Source: Faecalibacterium prausnitzii (lineage in GTDB: Bacteria; Bacillota; Clostridia; Oscillospirales; Ruminococcaceae). Taken from it: DNA of 64,000 bases. Of this stretch, positions 17,217 through 24,131 are shown piece by piece (within the stretch, counting starts at the first letter, position 1; every line of letters starts with the position of its first letter). The position numbers and the translations under genes are program-made. The stretch is from assembly GCF_003287405.1 (NCBI RefSeq), contig NZ_PRLD01000014.1, forward strand, positions 1 to 64,000, written 5' to 3'. The notes below the pieces were generated by a model. The model saw nothing but the letters and a program-made list of their open reading frames with translations. It was not told the DNA's origin and ran no database searches.

Positions 17217-18350
17217 ATGAAGTTAGGTATCGTCGGCCTGCCCAACGTGGGCAAGTCCACTCTGTTCAACGCCATCACCTCCACCAAAAATGCTGAAGCT
17301 GCAAACTATCCCTTCTGCACCATCGAGCCGAACTCCGGCATCGTGGCGGTGCCGGACAAGCGGCTGGACAAGCTGGCTGAGATCTGGCAGACCAACAAAA
17401 AGACCCCCGCCATCGTGGAGTTCGTGGACATTGCGGGTCTGGTGAAGGGCGCAAGTCAGGGTGCCGGCCTTGGCAACAAGTTCCTTGGCCATATCCGCGA
17501 GTGCGACGCCATCGTGCACGTGGTGCGCTGCTTTGACGATGACAACATCATCCATGTGGTGGAGGACGTGACCAAGGCCGAGGCCGTGGACCCCATTGCC
17601 GATATTGACGCCATCGACTACGAGCTGATCCTCTCCGACCTTGAGGTGGTGCAAAACCGCGCCGGCCGCATGGCAAAGGCTGCCAAGAGCGGCAACAACA
17701 AGGGCGCTGCCGCCGAAGCTGCTTGGCTGCAGCAGCTTGCCGACCATCTGAGCACCGGCAAGCCCGCCCGCAGCTTTGATTTCGACCCTGCCGACACCGA
17801 GCAGCAGACCGTGCTGCACGAGATGGGTCTGCTGAGCGCAAAGCCGGTGCTGTACGCCTGCAACGTGGGCGAGGACGATCTGATGGAGGGCATCGAGAAC
17901 AACAAGTACGTCCCGCTGGTGGCTGCCCGCGCCAAGGAGGAGGACGCCCGCTACATCCCCATCTGCGCCAAGACCGAGGAGGATATCGCGGATTACAGCC
18001 CCGAGGAAAAGAAGGCGTTTCTGGCTGAGATGGGCATCGAAGCCAGCGGTCTGGACAACCTCATCACCGCCAGCTACGACCTGCTGGGCCTGATCTCCTT
18101 CCTGACCGATGGCAAGAAGGAGTGCCGCGCATGGACCATCCGCAAGGGCACCAAGGCTCCGCAGGCTGCCGGTAAGATCCACAGCGACTTCGAGCGCGGC
18201 TTCATCCGCGCCAGCGTCATCGGCTACAACGATCTGGAAGCCAACAACTTCGACTACGCCGCCGTCAAGGCCAAGGGCCTGCAGCGCACCGAGGGCAAAG
18301 AGTACGTTGTGCACGATGGCGATGTCATCGAGTTCCTGTTTAATGTCTGA
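17217..18350 (+). CDS. ychF: YchF/OLA1 family ribosome-associated ATPase
   Basis: A 377-residue Obg-family P-loop protein. G1 GLPNVGKST is at residues 7-15, the switch region is followed by [20 protein letters not shown] near 68-87, and the usual NKxD is replaced by NVGED (about 220), the variant that makes YchF bind ATP rather than GTP. The C-terminal TGS domain ends FNV, as is typical. The start at 17217 is chosen because [12 protein letters not shown] is the family N-terminus and AAGGAG lies 10 bases upstream. It is cytoplasmic and linked to translation and stress responses in other bacteria. Confidence 0.96.
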   Translation: MKLGIVGLPNVGKSTLFNAITSTKNAEAANYPFCTIEPNSGIVAVPDKRLDKLAEIWQTNKKTPAIVEFVDIAGLVKGASQGAGLGNKFLGHIRECDAIVHVVRCFDDDNIIHVVEDVTKAEAVDPIADIDAIDYELILSDLEVVQNRAGRMAKAAKSGNNKGAAAEAAWLQQLADHLSTGKPARSFDFDPADTEQQTVLHEMGLLSAKPVLYACNVGEDDLMEGIENNKYVPLVAARAKEEDARYIPICAKTEEDIADYSPEEKKAFLAEMGIEASGLDNLITASYDLLGLISFLTDGKKECRAWTIRKGTKAPQAAGKIHSDFERGFIRASVIGYNDLEANNFDYAAVKAKGLQRTEGKEYVVHDGDVIEFLFNV

Positions 18351-18380
18351 TATCTGAATAGCAGCCCTGTAAAACTCTGC

Positions 18381-18582
18381 CGGGCTCGCCCTCTCCGTCT
18401 TTGCTTCGCAAATCCACACTCCCCCTTTTGTCGCTACGCGACATCTTCCCCCGGCGCGGGGGAAGTCTTTCCTCAAAGGGAGAGGCCTTGGCAAAGAGAT
18501 GAAGTCAGCGTGGACTGCCAAGGGCTCCCCCTTTGGGGGAGCTGGCAAAGCCAACAGGCTTTGGCTGAGAGGGCGAGGTCGC
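18381..18582. repeat. Dispersed palindromic repeat, copy 3
   Basis: About 202 bp with inverted ends CGCCCTCTC and GAGAGGGCG. It carries inner hairpins around CTCCCCCTTTGGGGGAG and an insert GTCGCTACGCGAC flanked by CCCCC/GGGGG tracts that recurs near 32127. It fills the ychF-mtnN gap. Confidence 0.75.
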
Positions 18583-18618
18583 TATAAGAAAGCAATCCTA
18601 CCATAAAAGGAGTCCACC

Positions 18619-19302
18619 ATGATCTTTGGTATTATGGGCGCTATGCCCGATGAAGTAGACCAGCTGTGTGCAAAGCTGGAAAATGTCACCGTTGAGCCCT
18701 ACGGCGGCGTGGAGTACCACAAGGGTACGCTGGCCGGCAAGCAGGTGGTGGTGTGCTGCGCCGGTATGGGCAAGGCCAACGCCGCCGCCACCACGCAGGT
18801 GCTCATCACCAAGTTCGGCGCAGAGAAGATCATCTTCTCCGGTATTGCGGGCAACATGACCAGCAAGATCGGCATCGGCGATGTGGTCATCGGCAAAACG
18901 GTGCTGTACCATGACGCCCAGCTGGATATGATCTGTCAGAACCCGCCCTTTTTGAAGGAGTACACCGGCGACCCGGAACTGATCGCCGCCGCCGAAGCTG
19001 CCTGCGCCGAAGCCGGGGTAAAGGCACTGGTGGGCAAGATTGCCACCGGCGACCTGTTTGTGGGCGACAGCGAGACGAAAGCCGCCATTGAAGCCAAGTG
19101 CGCCCCGGACTGCGTGGAGATGGAAGGCGCTGCGGTAAGCCAGATCGCCGCCAAGAACGATGTGCCCTGCGTCATCCTGCGCGCCATGAGCGACAACGCC
19201 GATGAGGACGGCCACGAGGTACTGGTGGTGAAGAAGTTCAGCATCGGGGAGTATGTCGCCACCGCCACCAAGATCGTGGCAGCGATGGTGGAAAAGCTGT
19301 AA
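18619..19302 (+). CDS. mtnN: 5'-methylthioadenosine/S-adenosylhomocysteine nucleosidase
   Basis: A 227-residue cytoplasmic enzyme that removes adenine from MTA and SAH, in the methionine salvage and activated-methyl cycles (SRH then feeds LuxS). Family blocks: MIFGIMGAMPDEVD at the start with an acid-base Glu, FSGIAGNM near 73, ATGDLFV near 146, VEMEGAAVSQIA near 166 that binds the ribose, and the catalytic Asp in RAMSDNAD near 191. The length is typical. The ATG follows AAAAGGAGTCCACC. Confidence 0.96.
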   Translation: MIFGIMGAMPDEVDQLCAKLENVTVEPYGGVEYHKGTLAGKQVVVCCAGMGKANAAATTQVLITKFGAEKIIFSGIAGNMTSKIGIGDVVIGKTVLYHDAQLDMICQNPPFLKEYTGDPELIAAAEAACAEAGVKALVGKIATGDLFVGDSETKAAIEAKCAPDCVEMEGAAVSQIAAKNDVPCVILRAMSDNADEDGHEVLVVKKFSIGEYVATATKIVAAMVEKL

Positions 19303-19347
19303 AAGCGGCGGATCTGCCGCGCACGGCAAAAACAAGCTTGCATTTGG

Positions 19348-19393
19348 GGAGTCCTGAAAAAACGCCTGCGGGCGTTTCAGGGCTCCTTTTTTT
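19348..19393 (+). terminator. Intrinsic terminator after mtnN
   Basis: GGAGTCCTGAAA (19348-19359) pairs with TTTCAGGGCTCC (19375-19386), with inner AACGCC/GGCGTT, followed by TTTTTTT. Confidence 0.9.
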
Positions 19394-19463
19394 GCGAACG
19401 GGTCAGCAGCCTTGTATTCCGCCGCACAAAGGCGTATACTGGGGCAAAAAGGAGGTGTTTGCC

Positions 19464-19877
19464 ATGTGGTTCGTTTACGCGCTGGGGTCTGCGGTGTTCG
19501 CTGCCCTTACCTCGATTCTGGCGAAGATCGGCATCGAGGGGGTCAACTCCACCCTTGCCACCGCCATCCGCACGGCGGTGGTGCTGCTGATGAGCTGGGG
19601 CATGGTGTTCCTCACCGGCACCCAGACCGGCATTGCGGATATCTCCCGCCGCAGCTGGCTGTTTCTGGTGCTGTCCGGCCTTGCCACCGGCGCAAGCTGG
19701 CTGTGCTACTACCACGCCTTGCAGGTGGGTGCAGCGTCCAAGGTAGTGCCCATTGATAAGCTGAGCGTGGTCATCACCCTTGCGCTGGCTTTTGTGGTGC
19801 TGCACGAGCCCTTCACCGCCAAAAGTCTCATCGGCTGCGCCCTCATCACCGCCGGTACGCTGTTTATGGTGCTGTAA
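19464..19877 (+). CDS. Small EamA-family transporter
   Basis: A 137-residue membrane protein equal to one EamA half-unit, with about five predicted helices (residues 3-20, 30-50, 62-83, 90-108, 115-135). The text VPIDKLSVVITLALAFVVLHE is typical of the family. Single-domain members are expected to work as dimers; the substrate is unknown. The start at 19464 follows AAAAAGGAGGTGTTTGCC; an ATG upstream at 19338 would run through the terminator and is rejected. It is followed by a bidirectional terminator. Confidence 0.88.
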   Translation: MWFVYALGSAVFAALTSILAKIGIEGVNSTLATAIRTAVVLLMSWGMVFLTGTQTGIADISRRSWLFLVLSGLATGASWLCYYHALQVGAASKVVPIDKLSVVITLALAFVVLHEPFTAKSLIGCALITAGTLFMVL

Positions 19878-19885
19878 CGAGATAT

Positions 19886-19930
19886 GCAAAACGGCTGCTG
19901 CACGTTCTTGTGCAGCAGCCGTTTTATCGT
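19886..19930. terminator. Bidirectional intrinsic terminator
   Basis: AAAACGGCTGCTGCAC (19888-19903) pairs perfectly with GTGCAGCAGCCGTTTT (19910-19925) between convergent genes. Confidence 0.92.
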
Positions 19931-19932
19931 TT

Positions 19933-20388
19933 TTATTCCTCGCCTTTTTTCAGGATGTCCAGTTCCGGCATCAGCTCGGTGCTCACGATGGTAAGCATCT
20001 GTTCCAGCTTAGCGCATTCCGCGGGGGTAAAGCGCTGCCGGGCACGCTCCACTACGGTGTGCAGATACGAGTAGCTGATGTTGTAGTAGTCGATATACTT
20101 CTGGGTGGGGCGCAGATGGTACTCCCGCCGGTCGGTGGTGGACTGGATCTTTTCCACATAGCCCTTTTTCACCAGACTGCCGATCTTATACGCCGCATTG
20201 GGGGTGGAGATCTGCATCATGCGGGAAAACTCCGCAATGGTGGGCTCGCCCATCGCCATGATGCCCTCCATGCAGAAGGACTCCACCGTGGTCAGGGTAG
20301 CCTCACGGGTGGCAAAACGCTGGAACACGTTCTGATAAAAATGCAGCTTGAATTTGGTGTAGACGTCCTGAAAAGCTTTTTCCAGCAT
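19933..20388 (-). CDS. MarR-family transcriptional regulator
   Basis: A 151-residue winged-helix DNA-binding protein. The recognition-helix region is about residues 52-75 (TIAEFSRMMQISTPNAAYKI), followed by a wing with STTDRREYHLRPT near 88-100, a MarR hallmark. It lies downstream of the nhaC-type antiporter on the same strand with an 81-base gap containing its own TATAC-GGCTA-GTATA inverted repeat (20423-20437), a possible autoregulatory operator. Ligand and targets are unknown. Confidence 0.85.
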   Translation of the reverse strand: MLEKAFQDVYTKFKLHFYQNVFQRFATREATLTTVESFCMEGIMAMGEPTIAEFSRMMQISTPNAAYKIGSLVKKGYVEKIQSTTDRREYHLRPTQKYIDYYNISYSYLHTVVERARQRFTPAECAKLEQMLTIVSTELMPELDILKKGEE

Positions 20389-20422
20389 GGGTCATGCGCC
20401 TCCGATGCTTTAGTTTTCTTGC

Positions 20423-20437
20423 TATACGGCTAGTATA
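20423..20437 (-). promoter_or_regulatory. Inverted repeat in front of the MarR gene
   Basis: TATAC (20423-20427) and GTATA (20433-20437) form a short inverted repeat that overlaps a TATACT -10-like box on the minus strand. It is a possible operator for MarR self-control. Confidence 0.35.
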
Positions 20438-20469
20438 CCACGAAAATGCCCCGCTGCATAGCGGAATTT

Positions 20470-22143
20470 TTACACAGCATCCCCGGAAGTTTTTGCCCGG
20501 GTGCGGGCGCGGATGACGCCGAGCACCGCCAGTTCCAGCACGATGGCAACCACCAGCAACACCAGCGAGGTGACAAGGCTTGCGCGGCTGCCCAGCACCG
20601 CCTGTGCAAGGCCGGTGATGATGTAGCACACCGCCGAGCAGGCTGCCGCCGTAATGGCGTAGGGCAGCTGGGTGGAAACATGGTTCACATGGCTGCAATG
20701 TGCGCCTGCCGAAGCCATGATGGTGGTATCCGAGATGGGAGAGCAGTGGTCGCCGCACACCGCGCCGGACAGGCAGGCGGCAATGGACACCACCAGCATC
20801 TCGCCGTCCGGGAAGGCCTGACAGACGATGGGGATCAGGATGGAGAAGGTGCCCCAGGAAGTGCCGGTGGCAAAGGCAAGGAACACCGCCACAAGGAAGA
20901 TGATGAACGGCAGCAGATACTGCAAAGCCGCCGCAGAGCTGCCCAGCAGATTTGCCACATAATACTTTGCGCCCAGCAGGCCGGTCATGCCGGACAGCGT
21001 CCATGCAAGGGACAAAATCAGCATGGGGCTGACCATGGCCTTGAAGCCCTCGGGGATGCAGGCGGCAAAGTCCTGAAAGGTCATCACGCCGCGCACCCGG
21101 TAAAATACAAAGGTGAACAGCAGGGCGATGCTGCTGCCCAGCACCAGACCCGCCGAAGCGTTGCAGTCCGCAAAAGCGGTGATGAAGTCCACGCCCTCAA
21201 AGAAGCCGCCGGTGTACACCATGCCGAAGATGCAGGCCGCGATCAGCACCAGCACCGGTGCGATCAGGTCGATGACATGGCCGTTGGTATCATTCCCATC
21301 GTCCACATCGTCGCCGTAGGGACGGTCGGCGGTGGTAAACAGGTCGCCGTTTTTGGCGTTGTCCTCGTTCAGCTTCATGGGGCCGAACTCCGCCCCGGTA
21401 AAGATGAGGAACAGGCTCATCACAACGGTCATGACGGCGTAATAGTTATAAGGAATGGTGCGCAGGAACATGGTGAAGCCGTTGATGCCGGAACCCGCCG
21501 GGACGCTGGAAGTGACCGCAGCCGCCCAGCTGGACACCGGCGCAATAATGCAGATGGGCGCGGCGGTGGAATCGATCAGGTAAGCCAGCTTTGCGCGGGA
21601 CACCTTCTGCCGGTCGGTCACCGGGCGCATCACCGAGCCCACGGTCAGGCAGTTGAAGTAGTCGTCCACAAAGATCATCACGCCCAGCAGCAGGGTGGCA
21701 AACTGTGCGCCCGCCCGGCTGTGGATGTGGGTGGACGCCCAGCGGCCGAAGGCTGCCGAGCCGCCCGCCTTATTCATCAGCGCCACCAGAATGCCCAGCA
21801 TCACCAGAAAGGCCAGAATGCCCACGTTGCCGGAGTCCGACAGCTTGGTGATCATGCCGCCGTCCTCGTTGAAGAACAGGGTGTTCAGCGCCAGCTCAAG
21901 GTTGCCGTTGGCATACAGCAGCGCACCGGAAGCAATGCCCACCAGCAGCGAGGTGTACACCTCCTTGGTGTTCAGCGCCAGCACGATGGCAATGACCGGC
22001 GGCAGCAGGGAAAAGAAGGTGCTGTACACCGCACAGGTGTAGGTGGCGGGGTCGGCCACCTTGCCGGGGGTCACCGCCGTGCACCACAGCAGCAGGGCAA
22101 AGACGAACAGCGCCCCCACCCAGGATAAGTTTTTGTTTTTCAT
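20470..22143 (-). CDS. NhaC-family Na+/H+ antiporter
   Basis: A 557-residue polytopic inner-membrane protein. It matches the NhaC (YuiF/MleN) family through FVDDYFNCLTVGSVMRPVTD near residues 160-180, DSTAAPICIIAPVSSW near 193, FATGTSWGTFSILIP near 422 and GDHCSPISDTT near 463. A charged cytoplasmic loop (DDVDDGNDTN) lies mid-protein. It is expected to exchange Na+ for H+, or an organic acid pair as in MleN. The likely regulator is the MarR gene behind it. The ribosome site GAGGAG is unusually close to the ATG. Confidence 0.9.
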   Translation of the reverse strand: MKNKNLSWVGALFVFALLLWCTAVTPGKVADPATYTCAVYSTFFSLLPPVIAIVLALNTKEVYTSLLVGIASGALLYANGNLELALNTLFFNEDGGMITKLSDSGNVGILAFLVMLGILVALMNKAGGSAAFGRWASTHIHSRAGAQFATLLLGVMIFVDDYFNCLTVGSVMRPVTDRQKVSRAKLAYLIDSTAAPICIIAPVSSWAAAVTSSVPAGSGINGFTMFLRTIPYNYYAVMTVVMSLFLIFTGAEFGPMKLNEDNAKNGDLFTTADRPYGDDVDDGNDTNGHVIDLIAPVLVLIAACIFGMVYTGGFFEGVDFITAFADCNASAGLVLGSSIALLFTFVFYRVRGVMTFQDFAACIPEGFKAMVSPMLILSLAWTLSGMTGLLGAKYYVANLLGSSAAALQYLLPFIIFLVAVFLAFATGTSWGTFSILIPIVCQAFPDGEMLVVSIAACLSGAVCGDHCSPISDTTIMASAGAHCSHVNHVSTQLPYAITAAACSAVCYIITGLAQAVLGSRASLVTSLVLLVVAIVLELAVLGVIRARTRAKTSGDAV

Positions 22144-22250
22144 AAGCTCCTCATATCAGGTGTCAATCATTGTCTGCGGGGTTCGTCCGGCGTATCGGGG
22201 CGCAGGCTGCGGGGCAGACTACCCACAGAAACGCAAAGGGGGTGTGCACC

Positions 22251-22406
22251 GTGCCGGATTACAAGGCCATGTACTTTGAGCTGTTCCGCGCCAGTGTGCA
22301 GGCTGTGCAGCTTTTGCAGGACGCGCAGACCCGCGCCGAGCAGCAGCTGCTGGCCGCAGACTTGCCGCCGTTGCGGCTGGACGAAACAGAACCGGACGAT
22401 CCTTAG
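22251..22406 (+). CDS. Small conserved hypothetical protein (51 aa)
   Basis: A 51-residue soluble protein starting with DYKAMYFELFRASVQAVQLL and an amphipathic helix QDAQTRAEQQLLAA. This resembles small Clostridia proteins with DYKKMYxxLF...AQxxAEE, of unknown role. The GTG at 22251 is preferred over an in-frame ATG at 22170 because AAAGGGGGTG lies directly upstream and the conserved part begins there. Its stop overlaps the stop of the convergent thioesterase gene. Confidence 0.65.
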   Translation: MPDYKAMYFELFRASVQAVQLLQDAQTRAEQQLLAADLPPLRLDETEPDDP

Positions 22407-22792
22407 CCCTTTTTGGCCTCGGCCTTAGCGGCAAACTTTTCCTCAAAGATGATAAAGCGCTCATGGGTGCCGCCGCCCACAGGGCCTTTCTCATCCGCAA
22501 GCGTCACCTTGAAGGTCAGCTTGCGGCCCTCTACGGCCACCAGCTCGCTGTGGCAGGTCACGGTCATGCCCACAGGGGTGGGTGCGGTGTGCTCCAGCTC
22601 CAGCTTGGTGCCCACCGTGCCGCTGCCTGCTTCCAGTGCAGGGGCAACGCTCTGCCAACAGGTCTTTTCGGCCAGTGCCACCAGTGCGGGGGTGGCAAAC
22701 ACGTCCAGTGTGCCGCTGCCCATGGTCTTTGCGGTATTCTCTGCGCTCACGCGCACGCTCTGCTCGCCGCAGATCCCGGTTTCCAACTTCAT
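22403..22792 (-). CDS. Hot-dog fold thioesterase (FlK-like)
   Basis: A 129-residue cytoplasmic protein of the fluoroacetyl-CoA thioesterase-like hot-dog family. Recognised blocks are VFATPALVALAE near residues 31-42 (contains the usual Thr), GTKLELEHTAPTPVGM near 62-77 with the conserved His, and GTHERFIIF near 108. The family hydrolyses small acyl-CoAs; most members have unknown substrates. The ATG follows AAGGAGGAACTGTAT. It is monocistronic, with a repeat block upstream. Confidence 0.85.
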   Translation of the reverse strand: MKLETGICGEQSVRVSAENTAKTMGSGTLDVFATPALVALAEKTCWQSVAPALEAGSGTVGTKLELEHTAPTPVGMTVTCHSELVAVEGRKLTFKVTLADEKGPVGGGTHERFIIFEEKFAAKAEAKKG

Positions 22793-22916
22793 ATACAGTT
22801 CCTCCTTATGCGTCCTTTAAACGCAGTTGTGTTATTTGTGGTTACACACCTTTATAAGATATCACAAAACGCGCCGGAATGCACTATTTTTTGCATAATT
22901 TTTCAGGGGGCTTTAT

Positions 22917-23097
22917 ACCCCCTCAGGCTCACTACGTTCGCCAGCTCCCCCAAGGGGACGCCTTTGCGCTATGCCGGCAACCTTCCCGCCATGCCAAAGG
23001 CTCCCTCCCAGAGGGAGCTGGCAAAGCCGTCAGGCTTTGACTGAGGGAGTTCAGGCGCCCCCTTGGGGGAGCTGTCGCCGCAGGCGACTGAGGGGGT
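22917..23097. repeat. Dispersed palindromic repeat, copy 4
   Basis: About 181 bp with inverted ends ACCCCCTCAG (22917-22926) and CTGAGGGGGT (23088-23097), and inner CTCCCCCAAGGGG, CTCCCTCCCAGAGGGAG and GCGCCCCCTTGGGGGAGC palindromes. It is a variant of the family with CCCCC/GGGGG in place of CTCTC. It lies in the gap between the thioesterase and the metal regulator. Confidence 0.75.
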
Positions 23098-23197
23098 AAA
23101 CCCGCACCCCATTTGCAAATTAAATTTGCATCTTTTTTGCGTTTTACGGCGATTTTCAGCAATTTTGCGGCAATGTAAAAAACTTTGCGGATTTTGC

Positions 23198-23226
23198 TTG
23201 ACAGGGGGCTGTCTGCGTGTTATCAT
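23198..23226 (+). promoter_or_regulatory. Consensus promoter of the metal-responsive cassette
   Basis: TTGACA (23198-23203), an exact 17-base spacer and TATCAT (23221-23226). Confidence 0.85.
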
Positions 23227-23230
23227 GAAC

Positions 23231-23250
23231 ACATGAACAGATGCTCATGT
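23231..23250 (+). promoter_or_regulatory. Putative CzrA/SmtB-type operator
   Basis: ACATGA (23231-23236) and TCATGT (23245-23250) form an inverted repeat with ATGAACAG-ATGCTCAT core, just downstream of the -10 box. It resembles the ATGAACA...TGTTCAT sites of ArsR/SmtB zinc sensors, so repression by the adjacent regulator is likely. Confidence 0.7.
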
Positions 23251-23274
23251 ATCGAAACGAAGGGGGAGGACAGC

Positions 23275-23610
23275 ATGACCGGTCTAGAACAAGCCGCACC
23301 GGAAAAGGAAAAGCAGCCGGTGGAGATGCCGGATGACGAGGTGCTGTACGAGCTGGCAGATCTGTTCCGCGTGTTCGGCGATTCCACCCGCATCAAAATT
23401 TTGTATGCCTTACATGACAGCGAACTTTGCGTGCAGGATATCGCGGACGCCGTGCAGCTGAGCCAGTCTGCCGTCAGCCACCAGCTGCGGGTGCTCAAGG
23501 ACTCCAAGCTTGTGCGCTTCCGGCGGGAAGGCAAAACTGTTTTCTACGCACTGGACGATGACCATGTGCGCAGCATCCTCTCCATGGGGATGGACCATAT
23601 CGAAGAATGA
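23275..23610 (+). CDS. ArsR/SmtB-family metal-sensing repressor (CzrA-like)
   Basis: A 111-residue winged-helix repressor. The recognition region is QLSQSAVSHQLRVLKDSKLV (61-80). The C-terminal helix contains D95, H97, H108 and E111, reproducing the spacing of the CzrA alpha5 zinc site (Asp, +2 His, +11 His, +3 His) with Glu as the last ligand. ELCVQD at 50-55 resembles CadC but has only one Cys, so alpha5 sensing is more likely. The start at 23275 follows GGGGGAGGACAGC. It heads a cassette with an HMA protein and a P-type ATPase and probably responds to Zn, Co or Cd. Confidence 0.88.
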   Translation: MTGLEQAAPEKEKQPVEMPDDEVLYELADLFRVFGDSTRIKILYALHDSELCVQDIADAVQLSQSAVSHQLRVLKDSKLVRFRREGKTVFYALDDDHVRSILSMGMDHIEE

Positions 23611-23651
23611 CCGGGCACACGCCCGCACAAAAAGAAAGGCTGGTACTTATT

Positions 23652-23873
23652 ATGAAAAAGACCTACAAGATCGAAGTGGACTGCGCCAACTGCGCCCAGA
23701 AGATGGAGGATGCCGCCAACACCGTAGCTGGTGTGGAAAAGGCTACCGTCAGCTTTATGACCCAGAAGATGAAGGTGGAGTTCGCCGAGGGTGCCGACCC
23801 CCACGCCACCATGGAGAACGTGCTGTCTGCCTGCAAGAAGGTAGAGGACGACTGCGAGATCTTTGATATCTGA
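23652..23873 (+). CDS. HMA-domain heavy-metal-binding protein
   Basis: A 73-residue single heavy-metal-associated domain. The metal site CANCAQKM (residues 11-18) follows KIEVD, and a beta-alpha-beta pattern ends in DDCEIFDI with a further Cys. It is likely a soluble chaperone or a detached N-terminal domain for the P-type ATPase encoded next, which lacks an HMA domain of its own. The start at 23652 follows AAAGGC at 12 bases. Confidence 0.88.
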   Translation: MKKTYKIEVDCANCAQKMEDAANTVAGVEKATVSFMTQKMKVEFAEGADPHATMENVLSACKKVEDDCEIFDI

Positions 23874-23885
23874 TGTGCGGCAAAG

Positions 23886-23919
23886 CTCTCCCGGTCGGTA
23901 CGGACTGGGGGAGTTTTTC
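23886..23919 (+). terminator. Weak hairpin between the HMA gene and the ATPase
   Basis: CTCTCCCGGTC can pair imperfectly with GACTGGGGGAG and is followed by TTTTT. It may attenuate transcription into the ATPase gene. Confidence 0.45.
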
Positions 23920-24086
23920 TGTGGAAAAATCCGCCACTTTTCAACAATTTCCACCGGGTTTTCAACACGCTTTGCGAAAAAAGAGAAAAAGAAGCGTGGA
24001 AAAGCGCTTTTTTACAGGAAAACTGTGTGGAAAACGCGGGTAAAACTGTGGAATACCCATTTTTCGCTGAAAAACTTGTGGAAAAC
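23920..24086. repeat. Cluster of TGTGGAAAA repeats (DnaA-box-like)
   Basis: TGTGGAAAA occurs at 23920, 24026 and 24078, GTGGAAAA at 23996 and TGTGGAATA at 24048, with an opposite-strand near-copy near 23948. The complement TTTTCCACA differs by one base from the DnaA box TTATCCACA. The 258-bp gap has no gene and is rich in A-tracts. Confidence 0.5.
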
Positions 24087-24131
24087 CACCCGTTTTTCAC
24101 CCGATGCACCCCAAAACGAGGAGCGTTGCTT

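Noticed and set aside
20446-22128. 560-codon plus-strand frame
   Set aside because: Antisense to the NhaC antiporter, low-complexity His/Gln composition.
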